Below are positions 24,071 through 42,683 of a stretch of DNA of 64,000 nucleotides, piece after piece. The notes under the pieces were generated by a model. The model had not been told where the DNA came from, did no database searches, and was given only the letters and a program-made list of their open reading frames with translations. Source of the stretch: Cucumis sativus (Eukaryota; Streptophyta; Magnoliopsida; Cucurbitales; Cucurbitaceae); the NCBI RefSeq assembly GCF_000004075.3, contig NC_026657.2:36194732-36258731 (forward strand), written 5' to 3'. Numbering within the stretch: position 1 is the first letter of the stretch; each line of letters opens with the position of its first letter. The position numbers and the translations under genes are program-made.

Positions 24071-27000
24071 ACCTGTTTATACTATTTCATTTTTGTTCAT
24101 CAACAATTTTGATAACTCTTTACCTCATTTATTTCTAAATTTTTAAAAATTTTATGAAATAGTTAGCTTAAATTTGTATTAGTTTAAGTCTTCAATTTTA
24201 AATGAGTACATTGTATACATGTATTATTGTATACTTTACACGATCTCTACCGAATCTTTTATAAATTTTACTATATCATTCATCATATCTTTAATTATAA
24301 GCTAGTTTTATTACAGTTAATCACTTTCATATTTGAAGTCAATTCTATAATCAAATATATATGTCTGCCAATAATTACCATTATATGCATGGTCAGATTA
24401 ATTTTGATAAAACCACCTTTACTAATCATTACAACTATGCATTCCATCTCTTGATGATATACATTATTTGCTATCTAAAGTTATTACACCCAACTTTTAC
24501 ACGGATAAATGGGAATTGGGAAGTTTTAAAATTAAGTTTTTAACTTCCTTTTTCTTTTTGAATTTTGCACAAACCGCTTTAATCATTTTGTTTGATGAAA
24601 CTTATATTCTTTAACGAAAACAATATAAGACTCTAGGTACTTATTTTATTAAATTATATGATTAGTACATGTTTATTTCATTAGACAACAATTCGTCGAT
24701 AAACTCGTTTTGATCTTAAATGCAATACATTTGGAATTCTAAAGCATGCACCATCATAAGTGAACCCATAGTGTTGGTGCGGTATGGCATCAATCCAATT
24801 GTGCTAGTAGCCAACTCGAGAGTGTCAACTTAGTTATCCTTGTGAAAGCTACTTATTGAATGTTGTTGTTAGTTGAGTTAATGAAATATTGGATAGAAAA
24901 TTAAAATAAAAGGAGATTATCCGAAAATTGATGAACTTTTTTGAAGGGAGAGGTCTAAAAGATGATTTAAAGGTAGGTTAAAAATGAAGAATATGGCATG
25001 ATTGATGCTGGTCCTTACTGTATGATACATTGTTGTGTGTCTTTAGAAAAAGTAGGATCAAAAGGAGAGGGAAAAGGGAGGATATATGTTAGATTTAGAT
25101 ATATATTTAAAAATATCCAAAGTGAAAAATTGATTGAAATGTAGCTATCTTTGTAGCCCATAATCCTTCAAAAGTCTTCTAATAATGGCAATCTCACCTT
25201 TTCTTTTTTCCAAATTATTAATTGGTGTTAGTTATAATATTCAAAATTTAGTCAAAAAGTTAACATCACCCCTACACATCTTGCTTTACAATTGGAAACT
25301 ATGTATATGATTTCTTGAAAACAAACATTGGAAACCAATTTCACCCTCTTATGGATGCCCATTTCATCTATTTTGGCAATAATTTACCACATATTCAAAT
25401 CAATTAGGTTAAAATTAGCCTACATCATATTTATCTTAAATTACTACTTCCAGTTTTATTTTGGTTGTATTTATAATTTTAATTCACAATGGATTTTTCA
25501 AAATCATATTTTTATGATTTTCTACTTCAAAACTTTTCTCACCAAAATGCTCCAATTTTGTAATATTTTATAATAAATTAAATAATTAGCCTTGTCATTT
25601 TTTAATTTTCAATTAACACGTTCATATTTGAATATATAAAATTCTTAACTTTTTTTATTTTACAATTATGATGTGAAACATAAAATTTTAACCATTAATT
25701 TCAAATCTTTCTTGTTCTATAAACAAAAGAATTAATTTTAAATTATTTATTGAATTCAAAATCATTTCTACTTGTTTAATATGGAGAGAGGGTTAGTCCT
25801 AAGTTTTTAGGTAGTTTCGGTTTGTTCAAATTTGTTCTTATAAATTCACTGGTTTAATTTTAATTTCTCCATTTTTAATAAATCTTAAATTTAGTACTCA
25901 AATGCTACTTTATTGTTAGTTTAATTTTTGTTATCTATTAATATTTTTACTGTAAATTTTCAAAACAATGTACATGAGAATTTTCTTATTGTTATTATTT
26001 AAAAATTAATTTCGAGAGACTGAAGTTAAGATTTATTAACAGTACAAGGACTAAAATTAGACAAAACTAAAATTAGACGAGTAAATGTAGATTGACTGAA
26101 ATTAAATAAATTTTGAAATATATAAATAAATAATAGTAGTTTTATTTTAAAATTAGTTTTCAATAAATTTTCTACATTATTAAAATCGATTAAAAATCAA
26201 AATCACCATTATTTGAAATTAATTAATGAAAAGTTAAACCCACTAAAGCTAAGCATTGTTGAAAACTTGGAAGAAGTGAAAGATATCGAAACAGAGACAT
26301 CATAAATGGAAATTGAACTTAAAATTTATAAGTAAAATTGTAAACCAAATATGAAAATTATTCTTGAAATCTCATAAGTAAAAGGTAATTTTTTTCTTAT
26401 AATTTTATAATGCGTGAAATAAATGAAATTTCCACATAAATTGAAATATAAAATATTATATTAATGGGACTACATGAACTAAAAAATTTTTATTGACGTC
26501 GGATTAGAATGAGGCTGACAAGCATAATTACCACTAAATTGTTTACAAATATTAAGCATTAATTGGTTTTGTTTACACATATTATATAAAGACAATAAAG
26601 TTGAGGGGACTCGTCCTCCCTGGACCTATACTAAATCCGCCAGTGCCTATATGTACTTGTAGTGCTAAAAGAAGTAACAGTTCCAAATATAGCCTTAGAT
26701 GCAAAATAATTATGTATATAACAATATTTTTAAAATTTATTACAAATATAGCAAAATTTATTAAATTCTATCAAGGATAGAAATCTATCACCGATAGATC
26801 ATATTGTAAATATTGATATATCATTAATAGATTATACAAATCTATCAGCGATACAAGTCTATCCTTAATTATTATTCTTAAAATGTTACTATGTCCTTAA
26901 TTATTATCCCTAAAATGGTCATCAATTATAATTACCCGCTAAAAGAAACTTAGGTTTGATAGAGAATGGATTCAATTAAAACAGACAAAGTTGTATTTTA

Positions 27001-28760
27001 TATTTTTAGATATATGTTTGGTGATAAATTCAAATTTAGATTTTAATTTTCAAAAAATTATTTAAATATATTTTATACTCTATATTATACATATATACAC
27101 ACTTACAAATTATAAAACTAGTCTTATTCATCCACTAAAAATTAGTTTACAATAATTTATTATTAATTAATTTATGAATATAGTTTGTGTTTAAAAAATT
27201 GGTTAAATTACAATTTGAATCCTTATTGTTCGGAGAAAGTTAGAGTTTTAGTTTATAGTTTGATAAAATCTCATATATAGTTCTTATGATTTGACAATAT
27301 TCATAAATATAGTCATTGCCATCGAGACTATTTTTTATGATTTTATCAAACCAAAAGGACTAAAATTATAGTTAGAAACTATAATGACTAATTTTATTTT
27401 TTAAAATTAAAGAGACCATATTTGTAATTTAACCTAAAAAATTATATAATTATTATTTTGTATTATTATAAAATTTATAATACATTACATAATATATATT
27501 ATATTAAAAAAATTAATCGAATTTATAACGTAACATATTGTATTTCTAAATGTTTTTATATATATAAAATGTAAAATTCAAATTGTTCGAACAATCAAAA
27601 CATACAAAAACCCATATCAGTGAACGTGAAAACATAAAATAGAATCTAGATTCTCTAACAAAATGGGCTTAAATTTTTTTTTTTGTAGGTAATGAGTACA
27701 AGTAAACTCTTAGGGATAGAAACAAAATAGAACTATTTACTAAAATATAAAAACAATGATGGACAGAAAATTCGTAAAATGTTTGATTTTTTTTTTTTTT
27801 TGGTTATATTTAGAAATGACCCAATGTATTTTGGAAAATTAATTTGGTAAGATTGGGCCAATTTACATTATTCAGTTGGAGCTTTAATGTAGAGTATAAA
27901 TTAAAAACTATAGAGTAGTTTAAATAATGGCTGATCTATACTACTATATATTATAATAAATGTATTCATAATAGTACATATCAAATTATTAAGGTATTGT
28001 ATTGTGTGCTTAAATTCAGCATTGTATTTTACTCAATAGGATCAATTAATTATCTAAATAATATTCAATAATTATTTGGAGTATAAATTCAATTATTATT
28101 AACTATTCATTTTACAAGAAAGTGAGTTTTCGTTCGATACTAATTGATATGATCTTCCTTATAAGTTTCTTAGAGGTTAAAGATTTAATCTTTTATCCCG
28201 TACTAACAAAACTATCAAATTTAGTGAGCAACTTTTTTTTAAAGAGCAATTATCTATACGAGGAGGATAGTATTATACAACAAATTAAAATTAAGATGCT
28301 TCATATTTGTATGAGTATGGACGATGATCTTGATAGTGCTTTTAAATACAAATTTTTTAAGAAAAAATGTTTGGACGTATACATTCGATATATAGTAAAA
28401 TAAAATGTTGCCACGTGACATTTTTATCCTTTTTTACGACTATTCTTTTTCGTGTAGTTGAAAACTACAACATTGCATATTTTTTTAATTTGTTCAATAA
28501 TTTAAGAGTTTAAATGCAAAGTTTTATTTACTTTTATGTTTTTAATAATACAAGTTGTATATCTACTTCTTTAGATATAATGGGTGAAAATTCAAACGAC
28601 ATATCTTCTATCTGATGTGCATTATATATCTATGTTAGTTGATATATGCTTATTATTTTGATAGTTTTATATCAATAGGAAGCAAAAAAAAAAAAAAAAA
28701 AGAATGATTTATCAAGCGTGAAGTGATAGAACCTTATATGATCTTAATGTTGATAGTATA
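24071..28760. other. AT-rich intergenic DNA with short repeat patches
   Basis: No gene is supported. A cluster of TCTATC/GATAGA half-palindromes lies at 26766-26865. A phrase at about 26600-26645 (GACTCGTCCTCCCTGG, then AAATCCGCCAGTG) looks like mobile-element debris. The 93-codon frame at 28122-28403 is AT-rich and matches nothing I know. Confidence 0.55.
26766..26865. repeat. TCTATC/GATAGA inverted-repeat cluster
   Basis: Several copies of TCTATC facing GATAGA within 100 bp (for example AATCTATCACCGATAGAT and AATCTATCAGCGATA). They form small imperfect palindromes. A related patch lies at about 42385-42435. Confidence 0.6.
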
Positions 28761-29110
28761 ATGTCACGCCCCAAAATCAAAATAACCACGTGACAATAAG
28801 CTCAGGTAGATTAAGCTAACTTAGCCTATCTAAGTTTGCATGAGACATTTTCTTTTAATTTAGTTTTAAGAAAAAATAATGTTGAACACCTTGTTATTGG
28901 CATTGTGAGTCATTTGGTTGAGAAAATTTGAGCAAGTTAGGGGAGCCTAACATTGAAGGTTATTATGAGAAGTCTCTTATGGAAGTAGCTTGGACATTGA
29001 GACATAAGGGTGAAGCATATGATCTAGGAAGAGCCTAGATTGAATCTCTTGTTCACACATCAAGTGGTTTAGGGGAAACCTAAACATTTATCTTGTAAAA
29101 GTCGTGTAAT
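28761..29110 (+). repeat. Possible LTR start or retroelement fragment
   Basis: It begins TGTCACGCCCCAAAATC, a form seen at the 5' ends of many plant Ty3-type LTRs, and continues as non-coding sequence less AT-rich than its flanks, with GGGGAGCCTAA and GGGGAAACCTAA phrases. No matching second LTR was found in the window. Confidence 0.35.
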
Positions 29111-32100
29111 TCAAGATATAATTGATTCTTGATAAGTTATGTACTAGTGATCATCTTGAATTTTAACAAATTATCTTTTCAATTGGACTAAAGACCCTTC
29201 CGATATAGATGTGATTACACTGAACTGTGTTACCAACGTGCTTTCTATTATTAACCTAATTCTTGGCTTTAGTCACTAAGTTAATTGTGTTTTCACAATT
29301 TCTTCCATTTATTTGGAAAGTTCACCAATATGTGTTCTTCGAAATTCCATCAAATGACACTATTTATAGGCAATTTGGTTTAAGTGGATTACGTGACTAC
29401 TAAGGTTAACATATTCAAGACACATGACATAGAGGTTGAATATGAGAGAAAGAGTGATACATAATGGTCACTAAGTATAAGAATGAACGTTTATATTAAT
29501 AATAATATATGTATTATTACTCATACTAGAAGGATTATTGTGAATTTAAATTGATAAAAAAATTAAATGTGACAATACCAAGTATTGAAAAGTTTTTTTT
29601 GTTTAAGGATCATATTGATGAGTAAGAATAAATGAAAACAAATAAAAAGAATTGAGAAGTATAACAAAGTTTGAGATATACCCAATTGTATAGCGTATAG
29701 AATTTGAAATTTTGTTATATTTTAACGTTTACGGTAATTCTTTTTTTTTAAATCTAAAATTCATGTAATTAATTTATACCAGGAATGAAAAGTTTGTATT
29801 AAATTTTAAAATTGAAAGAATCCATAATCCACCATTCTACCTATTATTAAGAATATTATAAAAGTCATTGATTACTATGACTTTTTCAGTTTCCAAACTA
29901 AACTAACTTTAATTTTCAAGTGACATTATTCTTTTTTTCTTCTTTAGTATTTGTCATATTAACACTCAGACGGTTAATAATACATATCAATCTTAGTAAA
30001 GAAGATACTACTCTATATTAATTTTAGATATCCACTTCCATAACTGGTTTTCTAAAGAAAAAGAAAGCTATTAATTTAGCATACTTACTAGATCAATAAA
30101 CACCACAATTCAACAACATTTAGCCCACATTATTTTTCTTCAAATGTTAATAGGATCCATTCACTTACTTTGAATGTCCTTTGAAATAAAAAAGAAAGAA
30201 CTACAATGTTAAAAAAGAAAGAACTACAATGTCATTTCGTATCAAAACAAACATGTAGAGTTCAAATTATTCATAGGTATGCTATGGATTAAAAGGTTCA
30301 AAGCTCAAAACACTCCCCCTTAAAAGACTCAAAAGTACTAATTTTAAATTATGAACCAATACAAAAGTTTAAAGCCGAGTGAGGATGAAATGTAGAAAAT
30401 GAAGTAAATTAACTGAAACATAGGTGTGGCATTTATGAGAAGTGATTTCATAATTTTGGTGTGTGGGTCAGAAGTCATGTGGGTTTAGGGCACCTTTTAA
30501 TGATGCAGTATAATGGTGGGGGAACCAAATGAAACTCTGACAAAACTTACTCTTATATTACCCATCTCAATAAAATGGAATAATAATGTCAATTCTTTTG
30601 TGCTTTTATAAAACTTTAAAAGCCTCAAAACAAATAAAAGTAGCTTCCAACACCCTCAACCTCAACCTCAACCTCAACCTCAAACCTCATCTTCACTTTT
30701 CTTTTTTCTCTCTTCTTTAAGTTTGGAGAATCTCATGTTTGATTATTTTGTCAGTCATTTTTGTTGGTTTGTTTCTTACTTATTCATTGCCATTGTTCTC
30801 AAAACATGCATCCAATTCTATTGTTGGGACTGTGTTTGTTGATCATATACAAATGTCATGAGGACAAATTAATTGAGTTTCCTCCTAGCTAGAGGGATTT
30901 CTATTGAAAAAGTGGTTGGAGAAGATATGGGTGGGACGGCTTTATATATGTTTCTATCATAAAGATCAATCTAATAGGACATGAACAGTATAAATAATTT
31001 TCCCTTTTTACAAGTGGATCGAATCAAGTCGATAATAGCAATACAAAGTAAATAGAGTTGGAAAAGAGAACATGCAAGAAATGTACTTGTTTGTCTCAAC
31101 TCAATACTATACATTATTAGACGCATGTTCTACTAGATGTGAAGATTATCATGATATTCACCTCATGGTATGAAAAAAAAAAAACTATACTACAATAAGC
31201 GCTTTTTTTTTATCAAAACCTACCTTCCTTTCTAAGCACCATAACAATAGTTACTTAAGAATACAACAAGAAAACCCTCCAAACCAAATATGGATTAGTT
31301 GATGAAAACTTTACTCATTTCACAAGTTTGTATTCTACTGTGTACACACTGTTTTTAAGAAAATGTGACAACATAATCTTGAAATGAAGCAATCTATTTA
31401 GAAATTATGACATTCTTAACTTTAGCATCTCCAACGTTTGAGCAATGTGTTGCATTGTTGAACTAGTAGTATGACAACGTTGAGACGATGTTGCAGATTG
31501 CGAATTTCATTTTCATGTTATGAACTATGTAGTTTGCAATTTTTGTCTCATTTGCAACAACGTCACAATGTTGTGCTCTGGACTTATTTGGCTCTACAAA
31601 TTCAATAAAAAGAACAGTTTTTTCGTTGAAAAAATCTTACACTACAACCGCAAAAATAAACAAAGATAATAACAATTGAGAAATTAAAATAAAACAACGT
31701 AACTAAGAAGATTTACATGAAAAACCATTTGAATGATACTGCATTCTCTCACTAATTTCAATTATTATATGAATACTCTTCCAAAATTTTACAGAACTCT
31801 CATCATTATCCCACTCTCAAAAATGGAAGTACAAGAAAGGAGTTTAACTAAAAATTTGAAAATAATGTCATATGGAGTGTTTATAGAGCACCTATAACTT
31901 TCTCTAATAATTATTTTTCTAATGTAAGACACCATAATTAACTATTCTAATAATTATTTTGCTAATTAAAACCAACATTTTGGAATTCAAACTAATATAA
32001 AATTTTAACATCTCATCAAATTAATTTTCACAACCATACAATATTGTTAACATAGACTTCAACTCAGGTTATTTCAGTAAGAAATAAGAATCATGAGCTT

Positions 32101-33130
32101 GGAAGGACATGTGAGGGCAAAATGAAGAGAATAACAAACGAGCGAATGTGTTAGTGAGAAAGAAACAAAAGGGAGACATTGGGCCTTTTGGCCTAACTGG
32201 AGGAGTTCGGCTAAATGGTCCATCTTGCCTTTGGAGACCGAAGCCGAGATGAACCACTTTCCATCCCTAAAACCTGGCCCTCCATTGGCCATGATATAAG
32301 CCCTTTTGGTAGTCTCGAATTTGCATTTCTTAATATGATATATTAATTTGAAACTCTACTTCTAGGTCTGCCTCACTATGACTAACTAAGGAGTGATAGA
32401 CATCTCGATTTCCACACAGATATTTATCTTCATTGTATTGTAATCCAAAGGGTTTGGCTTTTCCCAGACACATTCTCACTGAACCTCTGCCATATATCTC
32501 TGTTCTCAATTTTATTTCTCTCTAAAAGAAGAATAAAAAAGTTTTTGTTCATTGGGTTTCATACATTCTCTGTCAAACTATGCTTTCCAAATATTTCTTT
32601 ATAACCTGTCTCCTGGCCTACGGATATTCCCATGGCAATAAATAAATTTGTAGACACATTGTTTATATATTGATATGGTCAAATAATAAAATATGTCCAT
32701 CGCTTATCACTTAATTTCAACCCTAAATATTCTTTTAATGATAATAGGTTATTTTTTTATTTATTATTATTTTTAATTTCAACCTTCAAGTAATTATCAT
32801 ATATTATTATTGACAGTATCATCAGTGAACCTATATGTATGTTATGTTTCAATTCCATCTTGAACTTTAAAACATAACATGAGACATGGAGACACGAGAT
32901 TAAGGAAGGAAAGCTTTAGAAATTTGAAACTCTTTAGAAAAATCACTCACAAACTTTGCTCAGAAAACTTTTTCCCAAACCCTCTTCTTCATCGAAAAGC
33001 TTCTTTGTAGCACAACTCCTCATCCTTCCTTTTATCTTTACCTCTTAATAATACTAATCTCAAAATAGATTAGTAATTCCTTGAACTCTTAGTAACTCAC
33101 TAGTTCCTGCTTCCCAAAATTTTAAATATT
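29111..33130. other. Intergenic DNA without recognised genes
   Basis: AT-rich spacer. It holds a short CTCAAC array at about 30653-30683 followed by a CT-rich leader-like stretch to about 30720, which could mark an unannotated transcript start, but no coding frame follows. A GC-richer patch at 32150-32300 carries overlapping minus-strand frames (one starting MANGGPGFRDGKW) with no recognised domain. Confidence 0.5.
30653..30683. repeat. CTCAAC hexamer array
   Basis: Five successive CTCAAC-type units, the last extended by one A. It sits 5' of a CT-rich tract. It is not a telomere motif. Confidence 0.85.
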
Positions 33131-33235
33131 TTTATGTCAGGACACTTGGAATCTAACTCCACTCATCTAATAATTATAAAGCTTTTGGCCAACATAACTC
33201 TGAGGACTTTTTAAAATTTTCTTTTCTGGCTACAA

Positions 33236-33412
33236 CCTCTTACACGATTGTTCAGTCTCTTATACGATCGTTCAATCCTCTTACACGACTGTTTATCCTC
33301 TTAAATGATCGTTTTCTTCTTATACAGTCGTCTAACTTTCTTACATGATTGTTAACTTCCTACACAATCATTTACTTTATTATACAATCATTTAACAAAA
33401 ATACTCCTTAGA
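33236..33412. repeat. Degenerate 20-21-bp minisatellite (TTACACGATTGTT type)
   Basis: About eight successive units of the form CTCTTACACGATTGTTCAGT, with changes concentrated in the central ACGATYGTT. Unit length varies between 19 and 22 bp. The ACACGATCGT core recurs at about 42285-42375 and 57040-57160. Confidence 0.8.
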
Positions 33413-33489
33413 AAACCTTCTCCAAAACCCTTGCTTACCAACACTGACCTCCAACTTAAGTGCGAGTCTTACAAGAATGCTTTTGATGC

Positions 33490-33830
33490 AAGGATCTCAG
33501 GCAAACGTGTGAGATCTTGGGCAAGATTGAAGACATAAGTGTAAGTTTCGAGACAAACTGGATGCTTGTTTGCCCGAGATTTGAAGGAAAGAAAGAATTA
33601 TAGAGAGTTCTCGAGACAAATCTTGGTTCTGGTTTGACCGAGATTAGAAGAAGAGAGAAAATTATCTCGAGCACAAATTTGACTGAGATTGAAGGTAAAA
33701 GAGGAAATTTGAAGGATCTCAAGATTATCTCGGACTATGTTTGGCCAAGACTAGAGTTGGGAAAGGGTTTATTGGGTGATTTTGAGAGGATCTCAGGCCC
33801 ATTTCGATCGAGATCATTAAAAGTTAAGTG
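33490..33830. repeat. Degenerate ~60-bp tandem repeat (TCTCGAGACAAA ... TTTGACCGAGATT)
   Basis: Four or five diverged units, each with a TCTCGAGA or TCTCGGAC start, a TTTG-C-CGAGATT centre and a purine-rich GAAG/GAGAG end. The 93-codon plus-strand frame over part of it (33634-33915) reflects the repeat and not a known protein. Confidence 0.6.
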
Positions 33831-35030
33831 TTTGATGGAGTTGGAATCCATGTGTTTAGATATGCAAAGACTTGGATTTTTGACAAGGAGCGGACAACTT
33901 AGGAGGAACTTATGAAATGAGTAATTCAACTTAGAATTAATATTAATTAATAGGGTTTAGGGTAGGAGAAAAGTGTTATTATGAGATTTTATGGAGAGAA
34001 AAGGTTAAGTGCTGTGTTCGGTGAAGTGTTTGGCAAGAAGAAGGGATCTTGAAGCTAAAAGTTCTGAGCAAAAAGGAAATAAGTCCTTGAGTGACAAAAA
34101 TGTTTTTAAAGTAATTTCCAAGCATGTTTTCAAATTAAGTTTACTTTGAGCACGTTTGAGTTATTTAAGCATATGTTTAGAAGTAAAATGATTTTAATAT
34201 GTTTTGAGAATTCTGAATGAAGTTCTTACTGTTATGATATGCAAGTTGGACTCTTGTTTTAAACCAAGCATGGATTTAAGCTGGTTTTCCAAAATGTATG
34301 TTATGTAAAAGCATATTTATGATTATGTGATTTGAAAGCTAGGGTATGTTTAAGTTTAAGTTTTCAAATACATTTTGCACGAGTCTATGTCCGTATGTTT
34401 CATGCTACCCTCTATAGTTAGTTTTGTGCACATAGTGGTACTCCGTTACTGACATAGTATCTGACGAGTATATGTTCTTTGTACATTAGGGAATGTGCAA
34501 TTTTTTGTGTCTATGAGGAGAAGGATACAGTTTGAACTGTACCGATGTTAAGAGGACATCTTTTGACGTGTGGTGTATCTACACCTATGTTTCATGATAA
34601 AGATGGGTTTTGGATGAATCTTAAAATTAAGTTTATGCTATGGGTTTCTTATGTTGAAAGTAACAAGTTTCATGTTTAAGAAATGATTGAATGTTTTCCA
34701 AGATTAAAGTTAAGGTTTATGCATAAATATTTAATGATCAAAGCATGTTTTATAAACTGTTACTTACTAAGTCTTTCGACTTAACCCTTTCAAATGGTTC
34801 TCACTTTATAGGTAGTGATCATCGTGTCAAACCTGCTCTACATCTCCTAGCATCTCTTGATAAGGTTATTTTAATTTGATTATTAGCATATTGTTGTTGA
34901 GTCATTTGTGTGGTTCAGTTAAGTTTAGAAAGGGCAATAGGTGTTAAGGAGAAGAGAACAACATTTGTTGGCTTCACGTCATCTCTTAGACTGAGAGTAG
35001 GTGGCTCGAGAAGGAGTGTAACGATGATAG

Positions 35031-36547
35031 AAGTTGTTATATCTTTGATACGTTGAAAATAATTACAGACTCATAAATGCATAACACAAATTAATTACAA
35101 ATTGCAGTCCACGAACGTGAATAATTTGGTCTAAATACCATGCACATGCCATAAGTGCCATTTGCTAAAAATAGGAAAAAAAAAAAAACAAATACATTGC
35201 TAAATCCCTTATTATCTCTTATTACTTTACACGTTCATCCTATAATATTTTAAAAATATAATCTCTTTTATATTTTATTTTATTGAAGTTTGATTTGTGA
35301 TTTTATTAAATATCCATAATTATTAGGTTGTTAATTTAATGAATTTAAAAATTATATTGTAACTATTAATAGTTCTTGAAATTAGATAAAACAATTCTCA
35401 CTTATTTCAATATTGTATTTTAATTTCTTGTTTAATTTTAAAAAATAAGGATATTAATTATTTTAATATTGTTACTAAAATAAAGTAAATTCAAATTGAA
35501 CATATAGGAACAAAAATGGTATTTTAACCCAATTTTTTTAATGCGAAAAGAAGAATTGAAATGAACTCCTTTGTGCTGACTATTTTAAATCCTATCCGTA
35601 CTCTTATATTAAAAAAAATCCAAAATAAAATGCACATACCATCAATTTAAAAGAAATCTAATTACATTTCCAACATTTGTTTTTTATTTCTTTTCTTTTG
35701 TATAAACATCAAGTCATGAATTATGAAAAAGTTTTAAAATAAAGAATTTCATTACATTTTTGTCTCCATAAAGCCCAAATTTAACGCATGAAATTCCAAG
35801 TAGTCTCTACTTTAGTTTGCAAGCTTTTTAAGATTGAATTCAGTCACTATTAGTAATTCCTAAAAAAAAAAAAGGTTAACAACTTAACATTACATGACTA
35901 AATTTAACATCTATGAAACATTGATAACCCAAAATTCAAGCTTTATTCAAAGTATCGGATTAGAATTAGAGTACAAGACTCAGTGGAAATAAACCCAAAA
36001 CCCAAAATAAAGATACCAAAAGTACACTACCTGATTCCAAACATATGGCAAACAAATAGAAAGTAATAATTGAATTTGAAACTGAAACTGGCAAATAGAT
36101 TGAACTAAAATATATAAATAAAGCATCAAGAAATCAAGAACCACCCTTTTGAACCCAATACAAGTATTTATAACCAAGTATATTCATGTCTAATCAATCA
36201 AATGCAGTTACTGATATCCAACAAAACCAACCTTGCATCATACACAAATTGAGAATTATAAAATCAGACATAAAGAAGCAACTAAAAAATGGTATTATAG
36301 ATGATAAATCATATTTAATCTAATCCCCTTTTTTATTGGTCAAGGCATAGCTACTCATCATACAAATAAAGAAATCACTCGAAAAAGGAACGATATAAAA
36401 TTATGAAAACTGAGACTGCCTCTACAAGTAATAGTTTACAATCCCCAGTACAGGTGGAAAAATTGGATATTGCTATCTTTCTGCGACTTAACTTTCTTTG
36501 GTGTACCACCAAAATAAACCCAGCATCATCCTCATTCCAACATCAGT
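35031..36547. other. Intergenic DNA and probable 3' UTR of the ARF-GAP gene
   Basis: AT-rich spacer up to about 36250, then the region just downstream of the ARF-GAP stop codon on the minus strand, which should hold its 3' UTR. No other gene is visible. Confidence 0.55.
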
Positions 36548-41776
<5,229 letters not shown>

Positions 41777-42480
41777 GGTGAAAACAGGGAGAGGCGGAAG
41801 AGAGAGAGGAGGAAGAGGAGGAGGAAGAAGAAGCAGCCGGACACGGAGGTCAGATTGGTCTTTCAACAGACTTGTTCTCTCTCCTCTCTCTTCTCTTCGC
41901 TTCCCTTCTCTTCTCTTCTCTTCTCTTGGGGTTTCTTTCTCTCTCTACACTCCCTTTTTCTTCCCTTTTTTTCCTTCTGGTTTCCTTTTCTCTCTCTAAC
42001 CCTCCGTTTTGATTATTTTTGAGACCGAAAAGAAAGAGGAAGAAGGGAAAACAAGAGGACACCACCCAAACCGCTTCTTCTTCCCTTTCTATTTCTATTT
42101 CTTTTTCCTCTTTCTTTCTTCTTATTGTTTTTTTGGAATTTCAAACAAGTTTTTTTCAAAAATGGAACAAAATACACCAATATTTAAGCAAACAATTTTA
42201 AAAATGAAAAAAATTCAAACCTCACAACCTTCAATAACAAAATACCTCACAATTAATCAACTATATCTACATGAAAAGTTTAATACGTGATCGTTTAGAT
42301 ATCGGTACACGATCTTGTACCAAATCTAAATTATCTTTGTACACGATCTTGTCATTTAGATGATACACGATTGTTTAGATCTATCATTTTTCTATCTAGG
42401 ATAGATATTTATCTATCTTTGTCTATTCTAAACAATCTATTTTACTATTAAACAAAAATTTCAAATTACTCATTTCAATA
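41777..42480 (-). promoter_or_regulatory. 5' leader and promoter region of the ARF-GAP gene
   Basis: Immediately upstream of the ARF-GAP ATG, the minus strand shows GA-rich low-complexity sequence (plus-strand CTCTTCTCTTCTC runs at 41876-41927), a typical housekeeping plant leader. Further out the DNA becomes AT-rich, with ACGATC-type repeats (about 42285-42375) and TCTATC palindromes (about 42385-42435). No coding region is present. Confidence 0.45.
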
Positions 42481-42683
42481 TTCTTTCGATGTAAACTAAA
42501 AGATTGAATTACATTTAATTTGTTTCGAGCATAGCTTAACTAACACAAACTTTTACTATTTATTATTTGTTTGAAAATGTGTTGTAAATAACAAAACTTT
42601 TAAAAATATTTACAAAAAATAGTAAAATTTTAGAATCTATCTATTCTAAATATTTATAATAGTGTCCATGGATCGTAGTCCGG

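Larger units (their letters stand above)
33134..35030 (+). repeat. Probable solo or degraded LTR with internal tandem repeats
   Basis: A long non-coding block distinct in base composition from both flanks. Its downstream part (about 34740-34900: ACTTACTAAGTC, then CGACTTAACCC, then TCTCACTTTATAGGTAGTGA) resembles the 3' parts of plant Ty3-type LTRs. It ends near GTGTAACGATGATAGAAG. Inside are a roughly 20-bp array (33236-33412) and a degenerate roughly 60-bp array (33490-33830). No gag-pol sequence is present, so if it is an LTR it is solo or part of a non-autonomous element. Confidence 0.45.

Noticed and set aside
28122..28403. 93-codon open frame as a gene
   Set aside because: AT-driven composition, no good start context, no recognisable domain and no neighbouring exon.
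33634..33915. 93-codon plus-strand frame as a protein gene
   Set aside because: It translates the degenerate 60-bp tandem repeat and has no family match.
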